Positions 1 to 6,288 of a DNA stretch of 7,118 nucleotides are shown in pieces. The notes under the pieces were generated by a model. That model saw only the letters and a list, made by a program, of their open reading frames with translations, was not told where the DNA came from and did not search any database. Position 1 is the first letter of the stretch, and each line of letters opens with the position of its first letter. Position numbers and translations under genes: made by a program. Source of the stretch: Candidatus Halomonas stercoripullorum. GTDB lineage: Bacteria > Pseudomonadota > Gammaproteobacteria > Pseudomonadales > Halomonadaceae. The DNA lies in NCBI GenBank assembly GCA_019114645.1, contig DXFC01000062.1, forward strand, positions 1 to 7,118, written 5' to 3'.

Positions 1-781
1 TTGCGCCGCGAGCCTCGGCATGGGCCAAGGTTTCGATCACCAACATTCCTGCACCTTCTCCCATAACGAAGCCGTTGCGTGCCCGGTCGAAGGGACGCGA
101 CGCCTTGATGGGGTCCTCTTGTTCAGTGGAGAGGGCTTTCATGGCGTGAAAGCTGGCAAGCGACAACGGATCGATACAGGCCTCGGCGCCGCCCACCAGG
201 GCCACGTCGGCCTCGCCGCTGCGAATCATGCGCATGCCATCGCCGATGGCCTGCACGCCTGCGGCACAGGCCGTGACCGGACAGCCCATTGGCCCGCGAA
301 AACCATAGCGAATCGATACATTGCCAGCCGCCAGGTTGGCCAGAAAAGCCGGTACGGTGAAAGGCGAAAGCCGGCGGTGGCCGCGCGTTGACAGGGTGTT
401 TTGCGCCTGGGTGATGGTAGGAAAGCCGCCGATGCCGGAACCCACGATGGTAGCGGTGGCTTGCCGGTCCGCATCGCTCGACGGGAACCAGTTGGCTTGG
501 GTCAGCGCCTCTTCGGCGGCAGCCATGGCATATAGGCTGAACAACTCCAGCTTGCGGCGCTCCTTGGCATCCAGCACGCGGTCCGGGTCGAGGCCGGCTT
601 CCGGATCCTCTTCAATACCGGGAACCGAGCCTGCCACCTTGATCGGCAGGTCGCCGGTATCGAACTGGGTGATTGTGGAGAGACCGGATCGGCCAGCAAG
701 CAAGCGCTCCCAGCTTGCCTTGACGCCGCAACCGAGCGGGCTGATTATGCCCATGCCGGTGATGACGAGGGGTGATTGCAT
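1..781 (-). CDS. fabF: Beta-ketoacyl-ACP synthase II (FabF-like), 3'-truncated by window edge
   Basis: Condensing enzyme of the thiolase fold that elongates acyl-ACP with malonyl-ACP in the cytoplasm. The frame is open from ATG 781-779 to the left edge, giving 260 codons of a protein usually near 410-420 residues. Visible motifs are the N-terminal VITGMGIISPLG strand-loop (residues 6-17), the KERRKLELF helix (73-81), and the nucleophile-elbow segment GPMGCPVTACAAGVQAIG with presumed catalytic Cys172. DVALVGGAEA and the C-proximal SRPFDRARNGFVMGEGAG follow. The two catalytic histidines expected in the second half lie beyond the edge, so activity cannot be judged. An AGGA lies 7 nt before the ATG (complement of 789-792). 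The gene is divergent from the TetR gene, which makes control by that regulator plausible. It may be a secondary, specialised FabF copy rather than the housekeeping one, because no fabD, fabG or acpP neighbour is visible. The family call is secure; the exact paralogue is not. Confidence 0.94.
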   Translation of the reverse strand, partial: MQSPLVITGMGIISPLGCGVKASWERLLAGRSGLSTITQFDTGDLPIKVAGSVPGIEEDPEAGLDPDRVLDAKERRKLELFSLYAMAAAEEALTQANWFPSSDADRQATATIVGSGIGGFPTITQAQNTLSTRGHRRLSPFTVPAFLANLAAGNVSIRYGFRGPMGCPVTACAAGVQAIGDGMRMIRSGEADVALVGGAEACIDPLSLASFHAMKALSTEQEDPIKASRPFDRARNGFVMGEGAGMLVIETLAHAEARGA

Positions 782-871
782 GGTAGTTTCCTGAATAGTT
801 GGGGTTGTGCCACGCTAGCACCGGGATTGATATGATCAAGATAATATTGCGTATGGAACGCTGAGGTCGCC
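782..871. promoter_or_regulatory. Divergent fabF-like / tetR intergenic control region
   Basis: This 90-bp gap lies between two divergent start codons and must hold both promoters. It contains a perfect 5+5 bp inverted repeat, TTGATATGATCAA (827-839), and a weaker GTGC/GCAC pair (807-810 and 818-821). TetR-family regulators commonly bind palindromes between their own gene and a divergent target, so 827-839 is the best operator candidate. On the plus strand TTGATA (827-832) could act as a -35, but no convincing -10 follows at normal spacing (GTATGG at 851-856 is poor). The ribosome binding sites are GAGG 863-866 for tetR and the complement of 789-792 for the fabF-like gene. The operator role is inference. 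Confidence 0.45.
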
Positions 872-1516
872 ATGTCCTGCTCGACAAACCAGAAGGCCAA
901 GTCGCGGGAGCGCATTCTCAAATCAGCTATTGAGCTGTTCAGTCGCCAAGGCTTCGAGAAAGTCTCTATCGGCCAGATCATGAAGCTGGCCAAGCTGACC
1001 CATGGCGCTTTCTATGCGCACTTCGCCTCGAAGGAAGCGCTCTACCTTGCGTCGGTGCGTGAGACCCTGGAGAGCAGCCGTGCGGCCCGGCTGGTCAAGG
1101 GGCCGCTCTCGGTTAAGCACCTGACGGAGCTGGTGGCCAACTGCTGGAACCTCCAGGAACTTGAGCGCAAACACAAGCCGGGGCCCGAGTCGGTGCTGTT
1201 CAACGAGATCGGAAACGAAAACGCCGAGATCCGCAGCCTGTTCGAAGCCTCGTACCTGCGCATGAAGAAGATGCTGGAGACCCGCCTCATCGCCCTGAGC
1301 CGCCTGAAGAAACTTCCTTTCGAACCCGACCGCGAGGTCATCGCTGATAAATCCCGCGCCATTCTCGCCTCACTGGTAGGTGCCGTGGCCATTGCCAAAA
1401 GCCTGCCTGGTGAACAAGAACGCCAGCACATCCTCAATGCTGCTCAGCGCAACATCCTGCTGATGCTTGGTGTCAACGAGAGCGAACTGGAAAGCATGCT
1501 GGGCGACGTGGGGTAG
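872..1516 (+). CDS. TetR/AcrR-family transcriptional regulator
   Basis: A 214-residue one-domain-plus-ligand-domain repressor, of normal length for the family. The N-terminal helix-turn-helix is clear. RERILKSAIELFSRQGFEKVS (residues 12-32) is the first helix pair, and IMKLAKLTHGAFYAHFASKEAL (36-57) contains the recognition helix around LTHGAFYAHF, a strong TetR signature. The remaining ~150 residues are the variable all-helical ligand-binding and dimerisation region, so the ligand cannot be read from sequence. The start is chosen because GAGG (863-866) sits 5 nt upstream of the ATG. The gene is divergent from the fabF-like synthase, so it probably represses that gene and itself, perhaps in response to a fatty-acyl or hydrophobic effector; that is inference from position. 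TAG at 1514-1516 ends it 12 nt before the next operator-like palindrome. No terminator hairpin is visible in between. Confidence 0.93.
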   Translation: MSCSTNQKAKSRERILKSAIELFSRQGFEKVSIGQIMKLAKLTHGAFYAHFASKEALYLASVRETLESSRAARLVKGPLSVKHLTELVANCWNLQELERKHKPGPESVLFNEIGNENAEIRSLFEASYLRMKKMLETRLIALSRLKKLPFEPDREVIADKSRAILASLVGAVAIAKSLPGEQERQHILNAAQRNILLMLGVNESELESMLGDVG

Positions 1517-1526
1517 CGTGCTTGTT

Positions 1527-1544
1527 GTGATACTATAGTGTCAC
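1527..1544. promoter_or_regulatory. Palindromic operator of the toxin-antitoxin operon
   Basis: GTGATACTATAGTGTCAC is an 18-bp palindrome with one mismatched pair (T1531 against G1540). It lies over the probable -10 element, 26 nt upstream of the antitoxin ATG. Type II antitoxins of the Phd/YefM family repress their own operon by binding palindromes of this kind through their N-terminal domain. The palindrome is seen directly; the bound protein is inferred. Confidence 0.7.
1528..1536 (+). promoter_or_regulatory. Extended -10 promoter for the antitoxin-toxin operon
   Basis: TGATACTAT fits the TGn plus -10 pattern of extended -10 sigma-70 promoters. No good -35 hexamer lies 16-18 nt upstream (around 1508-1513), which is tolerated by extended -10 promoters. 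Transcription would begin near 1543, leaving a leader of about 27 nt before the antitoxin ATG at 1570. The element is buried inside the 1527-1544 palindrome, so a bound antitoxin would block polymerase. Confidence 0.5.
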
Positions 1545-1558
1545 TCTCAAGGTGGATC

Positions 1559-1562
1559 AGGA
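1559..1562 (+). promoter_or_regulatory. Shine-Dalgarno deciding the antitoxin start
   Basis: AGGA with 7 nt spacing to ATG 1570 favours that start over the in-frame GTG at 1552. The GTG has no purine-rich sequence before it and would lie only about 9 nt from the predicted transcription start. Confidence 0.6.
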
Positions 1563-1569
1563 TGGGCCC

Positions 1570-1827
1570 ATGAAAGTTGAGCTTGTGACAAATCTTAAGC
1601 GCCAAGCGACAAAAATTTTGGCAGACCTGCATGCGTCAAAGGAGCCGGTACTGATCACAGAGCATGGTCAGCCATCCGCATATCTCGTCGATGTTCAGGA
1701 TTACGAATTCATGCAGCGCCGACTTGAGCTGCTTGAGGGGCTCTCACGGGGAGAGCGTGCTGTACTTGAGGGAAGAATGTACAGTCAAAGTGAGGCCAGG
1801 GAGAAAATGGGTAAATGGCTGAAGTAA
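1570..1827 (+). CDS. Phd/YefM-type antitoxin (RelB/ParD-like role)
   Basis: An 85-residue cytoplasmic antitoxin that should neutralise the toxin encoded immediately downstream and repress the operon. The N-terminal half has the Phd/YefM pattern: MKVELVTNLKRQATKILADL (the DNA-binding and dimerisation helix region, 1-20), then EPVLITEHGQPSAYLVDVQDYE (about 26-47), the strand-turn-strand hallmark. The charged C-terminal half, from about residue 48, is helix-prone and is expected to wrap the toxin. Its last codons overlap the toxin start by 13 nt, a classic sign of translational coupling. Start 1570 is preferred to GTG 1552, which would add six residues (VDQDGP), because of its ribosome binding site. 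The family call rests on motif pattern and on the neighbour; which subfamily it belongs to is uncertain. Confidence 0.9.
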   Translation: MKVELVTNLKRQATKILADLHASKEPVLITEHGQPSAYLVDVQDYEFMQRRLELLEGLSRGERAVLEGRMYSQSEAREKMGKWLK

Positions 1828-2117
1828 TCTGGACGGAGCCCGCTCTGCAAGAACTGGAAGCCATCGCTGAATATATTGCTCTGGATAATCCTGCTGCGGC
1901 AAGTCACCTGGTCCAGGACATTTTCGATAAGACCGAGCGGTTGGCAGATTTTCCTCAATCCGGACGTATTCCTCCGGAGCTACCCAATTCCGTATACAGG
2001 GAAGTAGTGATGCCGCCGTGTCGCATTTTTTATCGTGAGGATGAAAAGCGGGTTCTCGTTCTCTATGTCATGCGAGAGGAGCGGCAGCTTCGTGCGTACA
2101 TGCTTGGAAACAGTTAA
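1815..2117 (+). CDS. RelE/ParE-superfamily toxin
   Basis: A 100-residue toxin of the RelE/ParE fold. Family hallmarks are visible in order. VIWTEPALQELEAIAEYIALDNPAAA (residues 4-29) is the opening strand and helix, including the ParE-like YIA.DNP.AA run. LADFPQSGR (around 43-51) is the characteristic 'L..P..GR' turn. YREVVMPPCRIFYR then VLVLYVMREERQL form the C-terminal strands. Known family members either inhibit DNA gyrase (ParE) or cleave ribosome-bound mRNA (RelE). The DNP helix and the GR turn look more like ParE, but the target cannot be fixed from sequence. ATG 1815 lies inside the antitoxin's last codons, and AGGGAGA (about 1798-1804) serves as a ribosome binding site. No frameshift or truncation is seen, so the pair looks intact. 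The following gene starts 13 nt after the stop, suggesting continued co-transcription. Confidence 0.92.
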   Translation: MAEVIWTEPALQELEAIAEYIALDNPAAASHLVQDIFDKTERLADFPQSGRIPPELPNSVYREVVMPPCRIFYREDEKRVLVLYVMREERQLRAYMLGNS

Positions 2118-2118
2118 C

Positions 2119-2129
2119 GAGGAGAGGGG
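2119..2129 (+). promoter_or_regulatory. Strong Shine-Dalgarno of the repeat-protein gene
   Basis: GAGGAGAGGGG places GGAG 6 nt before ATG 2131. It decides that start over an in-frame ATG at 2035, which lies inside the toxin gene. The protein starting at 2131 begins directly with a signal peptide. Its strength suggests high expression of the secreted protein relative to the toxin. Confidence 0.75.
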
Positions 2130-2130
2130 T

Positions 2131-2487
2131 ATGAAGCTCTCAAGTCTTGCATTGATCGTTTTTCTGTTCAGCATCATCAGTACCGCTACGGCCGCGAACC
2201 TGAGCTGCCGAACCGATTCGTTCGGCACTACCCGCTGCAGTGACGGAACGACGTATAGAACGGACTCCTTCGGCACCACCCGCGATAATCACGGCAACTC
2301 CTGGCGTACCGACTCTTTCGGAACGACTCGGGGCTCAGACGGTAGTACCTACCGCACTGACTCCTTTGGTACGACGCGAGATAACCAAGGAAACTCCTGG
2401 CGTAGCGACTCCTTTGGCACCATCAGGGGCTCGGATGGGTCAACATGCCGTGCGGACTCCTTCGGCACCCTGCGCTGCAACAAGTAG
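2131..2487 (+). CDS. Small exported protein with six RTDSFGTTR repeats
   Basis: A 118-residue protein of unknown function. Residues 1-21 are a Sec signal peptide: MKLSS, a hydrophobic core LALIVFLFSII, then STATA with cleavage probably after A21 or A22. The mature part (about 97 aa) is almost only repeats. Six copies of a 9-mer (four exact RTDSFGTTR, then RSDSFGTIR and RADSFGTLR) start at residues 27, 43, 59, 75, 91 and 107, a strict 16-residue period. The 7-residue linkers alternate between an [C/G]SDG[T/S]T[Y/C] form and a DN[H/Q]GNSW form, giving a 32-residue superperiod. The first and last copies are bracketed by cysteines (C26/C36 and C106/C116), which could form terminal disulfide loops in the periplasm. 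There is no lipobox, membrane segment or anchor. I remember similar SFGTTR-repeat hypotheticals in proteobacteria but no function. The gene sits 13 nt after the toxin stop behind a strong ribosome binding site, so it may be the third gene of that operon. Confidence 0.85.
   Translation: MKLSSLALIVFLFSIISTATAANLSCRTDSFGTTRCSDGTTYRTDSFGTTRDNHGNSWRTDSFGTTRGSDGSTYRTDSFGTTRDNQGNSWRSDSFGTIRGSDGSTCRADSFGTLRCNK
2209..2475 (+). repeat. 48-bp coding tandem repeats (16-residue period, six 9-mer cores)
   Basis: Cores start at 2209, 2257, 2305, 2353, 2401 and 2449. At DNA level the copies differ at many third positions: the Arg codon is CGA, AGA, CGT or CGC, and Phe-Gly is TTCGGC, TTCGGA, TTTGGT or TTTGGC. 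The encoded residues stay the same. The repeats are therefore old and kept by selection on the protein, not a recent slippage expansion. Confidence 0.9.
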
Positions 2488-2618
2488 CTGGTAATAACCC
2501 AGGGTCGGCATTTGCGGTAAGCTGTCAAACGACGGATGTCATTGGTGCATCACTGACCGCCGCCCGTGCGGCACTGCACTTACTTGCTTGAATTCGGCTT
2601 TCGCGGCCAAGGGGAGTC
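2488..2618. other. Intergenic gap before hsdR with a bulged GC hairpin
   Basis: This 131-bp gap has no gene. GCCGC (2559-2563) pairs with GCGGC (2568-2572) over a 4-nt loop. An outer GTGCA/TGCAC pair (2545-2549 and 2575-2579) could extend it across an asymmetric internal loop. No T-run follows, so it is not a standard intrinsic terminator. No convincing sigma-70 promoter for hsdR is seen, although one is expected here. AAGGGGAG (2609-2616) is the hsdR ribosome binding site. Confidence 0.4.
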
Positions 2619-5600
2619 ATGGTGCAAGTACCGGAAAACAATACCTCTGCCAATTTCGGTTTTCTCGCCGAGCATGATGAGCTCTTCGTGCAATTGGGTG
2701 CCGCCGCAGAGCATGCCTTTGCTAGTGATCCCAACACCACCCTGATTAAGCTGCGCCAACTCGGCGAGGCGTTGGCCCAGCATCTGGCAGCCCGCTCGGG
2801 ACTCAACTTTGATGAGCAAACCAGCCAGGCAGACCTGCTCTACCGCATCAACCGTGAGCTGCGCCTAGACCCCCAAGTCAGGGAGCTGTTTCACGTTCTG
2901 CGTGTCGAGGGCAACAAGGCCACGCACCAGTTCCGCACCCAGCATAAAGAAGCCATGAACGGGCTGAAGGTGGCGCGTGAGCTGGCTATCTGGTTTCACC
3001 GTTCTTTCGGCAAAACCGGCACCCGCTTTAAGTCCGGTCCTTTTGTGCCGCCAGCCGACCCAAGCGCCCAGTTACGCCGCCTCCAGGGCGACATCGAAAA
3101 GCTCCGCCACGATCTGCAGCAGGCCAATATGGAGCTGGACAGCAGCCAGCAACTCAGCCAGCTGATCGCACAAGAGAAGGCCGAATACGAAGCGTTGGCC
3201 CTAGCCATGGACGAAGAGTCCCGGACGCTGGCCGAACAGGCTCGCCAACACGAACACGCCTTGATTCAGCAGCAGCAAGTATACGAGCAGAAAATCAAAA
3301 CGCTGCAGCAACAGCTCACGGAGCAGGGCGAGCAAACCGTTAATCAACAGCGCCAACAGGTCGCCAAGCAAACCAAAGCCGCTACCGATACTCTGGTGCT
3401 CAACGAAGAACTCACCCGCATTCTGATTGACCAGCAATTGCAGGAGGCGGGCTGGGAAGCTGACAGCCAGGAGATCACCTTCCAGAAAGGCGCACGCCCC
3501 GAAAAGGGCAGCTACCGCGCCATCGCCGAATGGCCCACGCACCACAATGGCGGTACTAAACACGATGAAACCAGGGGCCGGGCCGATTACGTACTGTTTG
3601 TGGGCCTCGCTCCCATCGCAGTGGTGGAAGCCAAGAAGGAAAACACCAATGTCGCCGGTAAAATCCGCCAGGCCGAGCGTTACAGCAAAGGGCTGAAAGT
3701 CGAGGCTCCATTGGTGGGTGCCTGGGAATTGATGGGCCGTACCATCGCCTGGCCCGACGATGAAAGTGGCCATTACCACGTGCCCTTTGTCTACTCCTGC
3801 AATGGCCGACCCTATGTACCGCAACTGGCCGAGCAGTCCGGTACCTGGTTCCGGGATGTGCGCGAGCCCAGCAACCTGCGCCGGGCGCTGCCGCAGTTCC
3901 ACACCCCGGGCGGCCTGCTGAAACTGCTGGAGCGGGATAAACAAAATGCCGAAAAACTGCTGAGAGCAGAACCTTTTGGCTACCTGAAGCTGCGTGACTA
4001 CCAGCAGCAGGCCATTATTGCCACCGAAAACGCTCTGGCCCATGGAGTGCGCACCGCGCTGTTGGCCATGGCAACCGGCACCGGTAAAACCCGCACCATC
4101 ATCGGCTTGATGTATCGTTTTCTAAAAGCCGAGCGCTTCCACCGCATCCTGTTTCTGGTGGACCGCACCGCGCTGGGCCAGCAGGCAATCGATGCTTTCA
4201 ACGAGGCACCGCTGGAGCAGAACCATAGCCTCAGCGAGATCTACAACGTGGCGGAGCTGGGCGACATGGCCGCCGAAGCGGAGACCCGCATACAGGTCGC
4301 CACCGTACAGGCCATGGTCAAACGCATCTTCATGAGCGACGAACCACCGCCCATCGACCAGTTCGACTGCATCATCGTGGATGAAGCCCACCGGGGCTAC
4401 ACCCTGGATCAAGAGATGACCGAAGGTGAACTGGCGACCCGGGATGCCGCGCAATACCTCTCCAGCTACCGCCGGGTACTCGACTACTTCGACGCCGTGA
4501 AAATCGGCCTCACCGCCACCCCGGCCAAGCACACCAGCGAGATTTTCGGCAAACCCGTCTACACCTACTCCTACCGCGAAGCGGTGGCGGATGACTGGCT
4601 GATCGACCATGAGCCACCCATTCGTTACGAAACCCTGCTCACCAAGCACGGCATCACCTTCGAGAAGGGCAAACCGGTAGAGGTCATCAACATTCGCACC
4701 GGAGAAGTGGACACCACCGAGCTGGAAGACGAACTCAACTTCGAGGTGGACGCCTTCAACCGCCGGGTGATCAATGAAAACTTCAACCGGGTGATTTGCG
4801 AGCAACTGGTGCACGAACTGGACCCGTTCGGCGACGAGAAAACCTTGATTTTCTGCGCCACCGACCTGCACGCCGACATGGTCAAGCGCCTGCTGGACGA
4901 CGCCTTCAAGGCCCTCTACAACGGCCAGTACAACGAAGCCGCCGTGGCCAAGATTACCGGCCAGAGCGACAAGGTCGACCAGCTCATCCGCCGCTACAAG
5001 AACGAGCGCTACCCCAACATCGCCATCACTGTCGATCTGCTTACCACCGGCATCGACGTACCACGCATCTGCAACCTGGTGTTCATGCGCCGGGTGCGCT
5101 CACGCATCCTCTATGAACAGATGATCGGCCGCGCCACCCGCCGCAGCGATGAGATCGGCAAGACCGTGTTTCGCATCTACGACCCGGTCGATATCTACGC
5201 CGCCCTGCAGGACGTGAACACCATGACGCCCCTGGTGAAAGACCCCAACATCACCCTGGAGCAACTGGTGGATGAACTCACCGACGCTGCACAACTGGAA
5301 ACAGCGCTCCACAGCCCCGGCGAGCAACCCGGAGAGAGCCAGGCCGATGTGGTGCTCAGTCAGCTCAGCCAGAAACTCATGCGGGTACTGCGCAAGGCCG
5401 ACAACAAGGCCGAAAACCGCCCTGAGCTGAAGCAAAAACTGGATGAACTGCAGCAGAGCTGGGGTGTGGAGCCCAAACACCTGCATACCCACCTGCGCCA
5501 ACTCGGGCCGCGCCAGGCGGCCGAGTTTATGCGTCAGCACAGCGGCTTGCTGAACCAACTGGCGGAGATCAAGGTGTTGGTTGGCACCGAGTACCTGCCG

Positions 5601-6164
5601 ATCATCTCCGAACACGAAGACGAGATCACTGAGCGCACTCAGAGTTACGGCGTGCATAAACGCCCCGAAGACTACCTGGATGCCTTCAACCGCTTCATTC
5701 ATGAACAGCTCAACCACTCCGCCGCCCTGGCTGTAGTGGTCAACCGCCCCCGCGACCTCACCCGCGAACAGCTACGCGACGTCAAACTGCTGCTGGACAA
5801 CCACGGTTACTCCGAAGTCCGCCTGCAGAGCGCTGTACGTAACCAGACCAACCAGGACATCGCCGCCAGCATCATCGGCTACATCCGCCGCGCCGCCCTG
5901 GGCGAGCCGTTGATTCCCTTCGAACAGCGCGTGGCCGAAGCCATGGACCGGATCTATACCCGGCACAGTTGGAGCCCCAACCAGCGCAAGTGGCTGGAGC
6001 GCCTGGCCAAGCAACTGGTGCACGAAGTCATCATCGACCGCGAGTTCGTCAACCAGCGCTTCGCCGATGACGGCGGCGCGAAGCAGATGGACAAGGTACT
6101 GGGAGAGCAGCTGGACAGGGTGCTGGAGGAGTTGAACGAGCAGATGTGGCCCGAGCGTGCCTGA
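2619..6164 (+). CDS. hsdR: Type I restriction enzyme R subunit (EcoKI-like HsdR)
   Basis: Complete 1181-residue motor and nuclease subunit of a type I restriction complex (R2M2S); it translocates unmethylated DNA with ATP and cuts at a distance. Residues ~10-125 form a DUF4145-like domain, with DPNTTLIKLRQLGEALAQHL resembling EcoKI HsdR. Residues ~148-265 are a Gln/Glu-rich coiled coil. The PD-(D/E)xK nuclease follows, with D323 (RADYVLF) and E337-A-K339 (VVEAKK). Helicase motifs are Walker A ATGTGKT (485-491), DEAH (588-591), GLTATP (630-635), the TTGIDVPR motif V region, and QMIGRATRR (834-842). The C-terminal third is helical and EcoEI_R_C-like. All catalytic signatures are present with no frameshift, so it appears functional. 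Length is close to EcoKI HsdR (about 1170). hsdM follows after 199 bp, matching the hsdR-then-hsdMS order with a separate promoter known for EcoKI. DNA specificity would come from HsdS, which is outside the window. Confidence 0.97.
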   Translation: MVQVPENNTSANFGFLAEHDELFVQLGAAAEHAFASDPNTTLIKLRQLGEALAQHLAARSGLNFDEQTSQADLLYRINRELRLDPQVRELFHVLRVEGNKATHQFRTQHKEAMNGLKVARELAIWFHRSFGKTGTRFKSGPFVPPADPSAQLRRLQGDIEKLRHDLQQANMELDSSQQLSQLIAQEKAEYEALALAMDEESRTLAEQARQHEHALIQQQQVYEQKIKTLQQQLTEQGEQTVNQQRQQVAKQTKAATDTLVLNEELTRILIDQQLQEAGWEADSQEITFQKGARPEKGSYRAIAEWPTHHNGGTKHDETRGRADYVLFVGLAPIAVVEAKKENTNVAGKIRQAERYSKGLKVEAPLVGAWELMGRTIAWPDDESGHYHVPFVYSCNGRPYVPQLAEQSGTWFRDVREPSNLRRALPQFHTPGGLLKLLERDKQNAEKLLRAEPFGYLKLRDYQQQAIIATENALAHGVRTALLAMATGTGKTRTIIGLMYRFLKAERFHRILFLVDRTALGQQAIDAFNEAPLEQNHSLSEIYNVAELGDMAAEAETRIQVATVQAMVKRIFMSDEPPPIDQFDCIIVDEAHRGYTLDQEMTEGELATRDAAQYLSSYRRVLDYFDAVKIGLTATPAKHTSEIFGKPVYTYSYREAVADDWLIDHEPPIRYETLLTKHGITFEKGKPVEVINIRTGEVDTTELEDELNFEVDAFNRRVINENFNRVICEQLVHELDPFGDEKTLIFCATDLHADMVKRLLDDAFKALYNGQYNEAAVAKITGQSDKVDQLIRRYKNERYPNIAITVDLLTTGIDVPRICNLVFMRRVRSRILYEQMIGRATRRSDEIGKTVFRIYDPVDIYAALQDVNTMTPLVKDPNITLEQLVDELTDAAQLETALHSPGEQPGESQADVVLSQLSQKLMRVLRKADNKAENRPELKQKLDELQQSWGVEPKHLHTHLRQLGPRQAAEFMRQHSGLLNQLAEIKVLVGTEYLPIISEHEDEITERTQSYGVHKRPEDYLDAFNRFIHEQLNHSAALAVVVNRPRDLTREQLRDVKLLLDNHGYSEVRLQSAVRNQTNQDIAASIIGYIRRAALGEPLIPFEQRVAEAMDRIYTRHSWSPNQRKWLERLAKQLVHEVIIDREFVNQRFADDGGAKQMDKVLGEQLDRVLEELNEQMWPERA

Positions 6165-6182
6165 TCAATCCATGTTTACCGC

Positions 6183-6220
6183 ATCGACATAGTTTCGAAA
6201 TAGTGGCGACCTATGTCGAT
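6183..6220. repeat. Inverted repeat 1, 10-bp perfect arms
   Basis: ATCGACATAG (6183-6192) is the exact reverse complement of CTATGTCGAT (6211-6220), with an 18-nt spacer that includes the palindrome TTTCGAAA (6193-6200). It starts 18 nt after the hsdR stop. A run of six T (6230-6235) follows, but 9 nt beyond the stem, so a terminator role for hsdR is possible but not canonical. An operator is an alternative. Confidence 0.7.
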
Positions 6221-6247
6221 TTCTCGGCATTTTTTCAACATAGCCCA

Positions 6248-6288
6248 GACGACATGTATAGAAAACCGGCTTTCCTTAACATGTCGTC
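6248..6288. repeat. Inverted repeat 2, 10-bp perfect arms
   Basis: GACGACATGT (6248-6257) pairs exactly with ACATGTCGTC (6279-6288). Extra pairs continue inwards (A6260-G6261 with C6275-T6276, and AAA 6263-6265 with TTT 6271-6273), giving an imperfect 41-nt hairpin centred on G6268. Its left arm overlaps the left arm of inverted repeat 3. Confidence 0.75.

Noticed and set aside
226..993. Minus-strand open frames at 226-474, 502-699, 612-887 and 745-993, and plus-strand ones at 20-391 and 321-794
   Set aside because: The minus-strand reading from 781 to the left edge encodes an unbroken FabF with the TACAAG active-site motif. The others are shadow frames of that gene or of tetR.
1552..1569. 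GTG 1552 as antitoxin start
   Set aside because: It has no Shine-Dalgarno and lies about 9 nt after the predicted transcription start. ATG 1570 has AGGA at good spacing and begins at the family's usual N-terminus.
2035..2130. In-frame upstream start (ATG 2035) that would lengthen the repeat protein by 32 residues
   Set aside because: It lies inside the toxin gene, and would bury the signal peptide internally. The strong Shine-Dalgarno at 2119-2129 points to ATG 2131.
2209..2475. 48-bp spaced repeats resembling a CRISPR-like array
   Set aside because: The repeats are in frame in a signal-peptide protein, the 'spacers' are themselves conserved in alternation, and the copies diverge at third positions. 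There are no cas genes.
3201..4043. Long reverse-strand open frame (280 aa) inside hsdR, and similar ones at 4122-4871 and 5100-5717
   Set aside because: They lie wholly opposite a complete HsdR with all catalytic motifs. Their proteins are low-complexity mirrors of GC-rich codons, and no ribosome binding site or known motif supports them.
6183..6235. Intrinsic terminator of hsdR
   Set aside because: The stem is perfect, but it is AT-rich with an 18-nt loop, and the T-run begins 9 nt after it. It is kept as an inverted repeat, not called a terminator.
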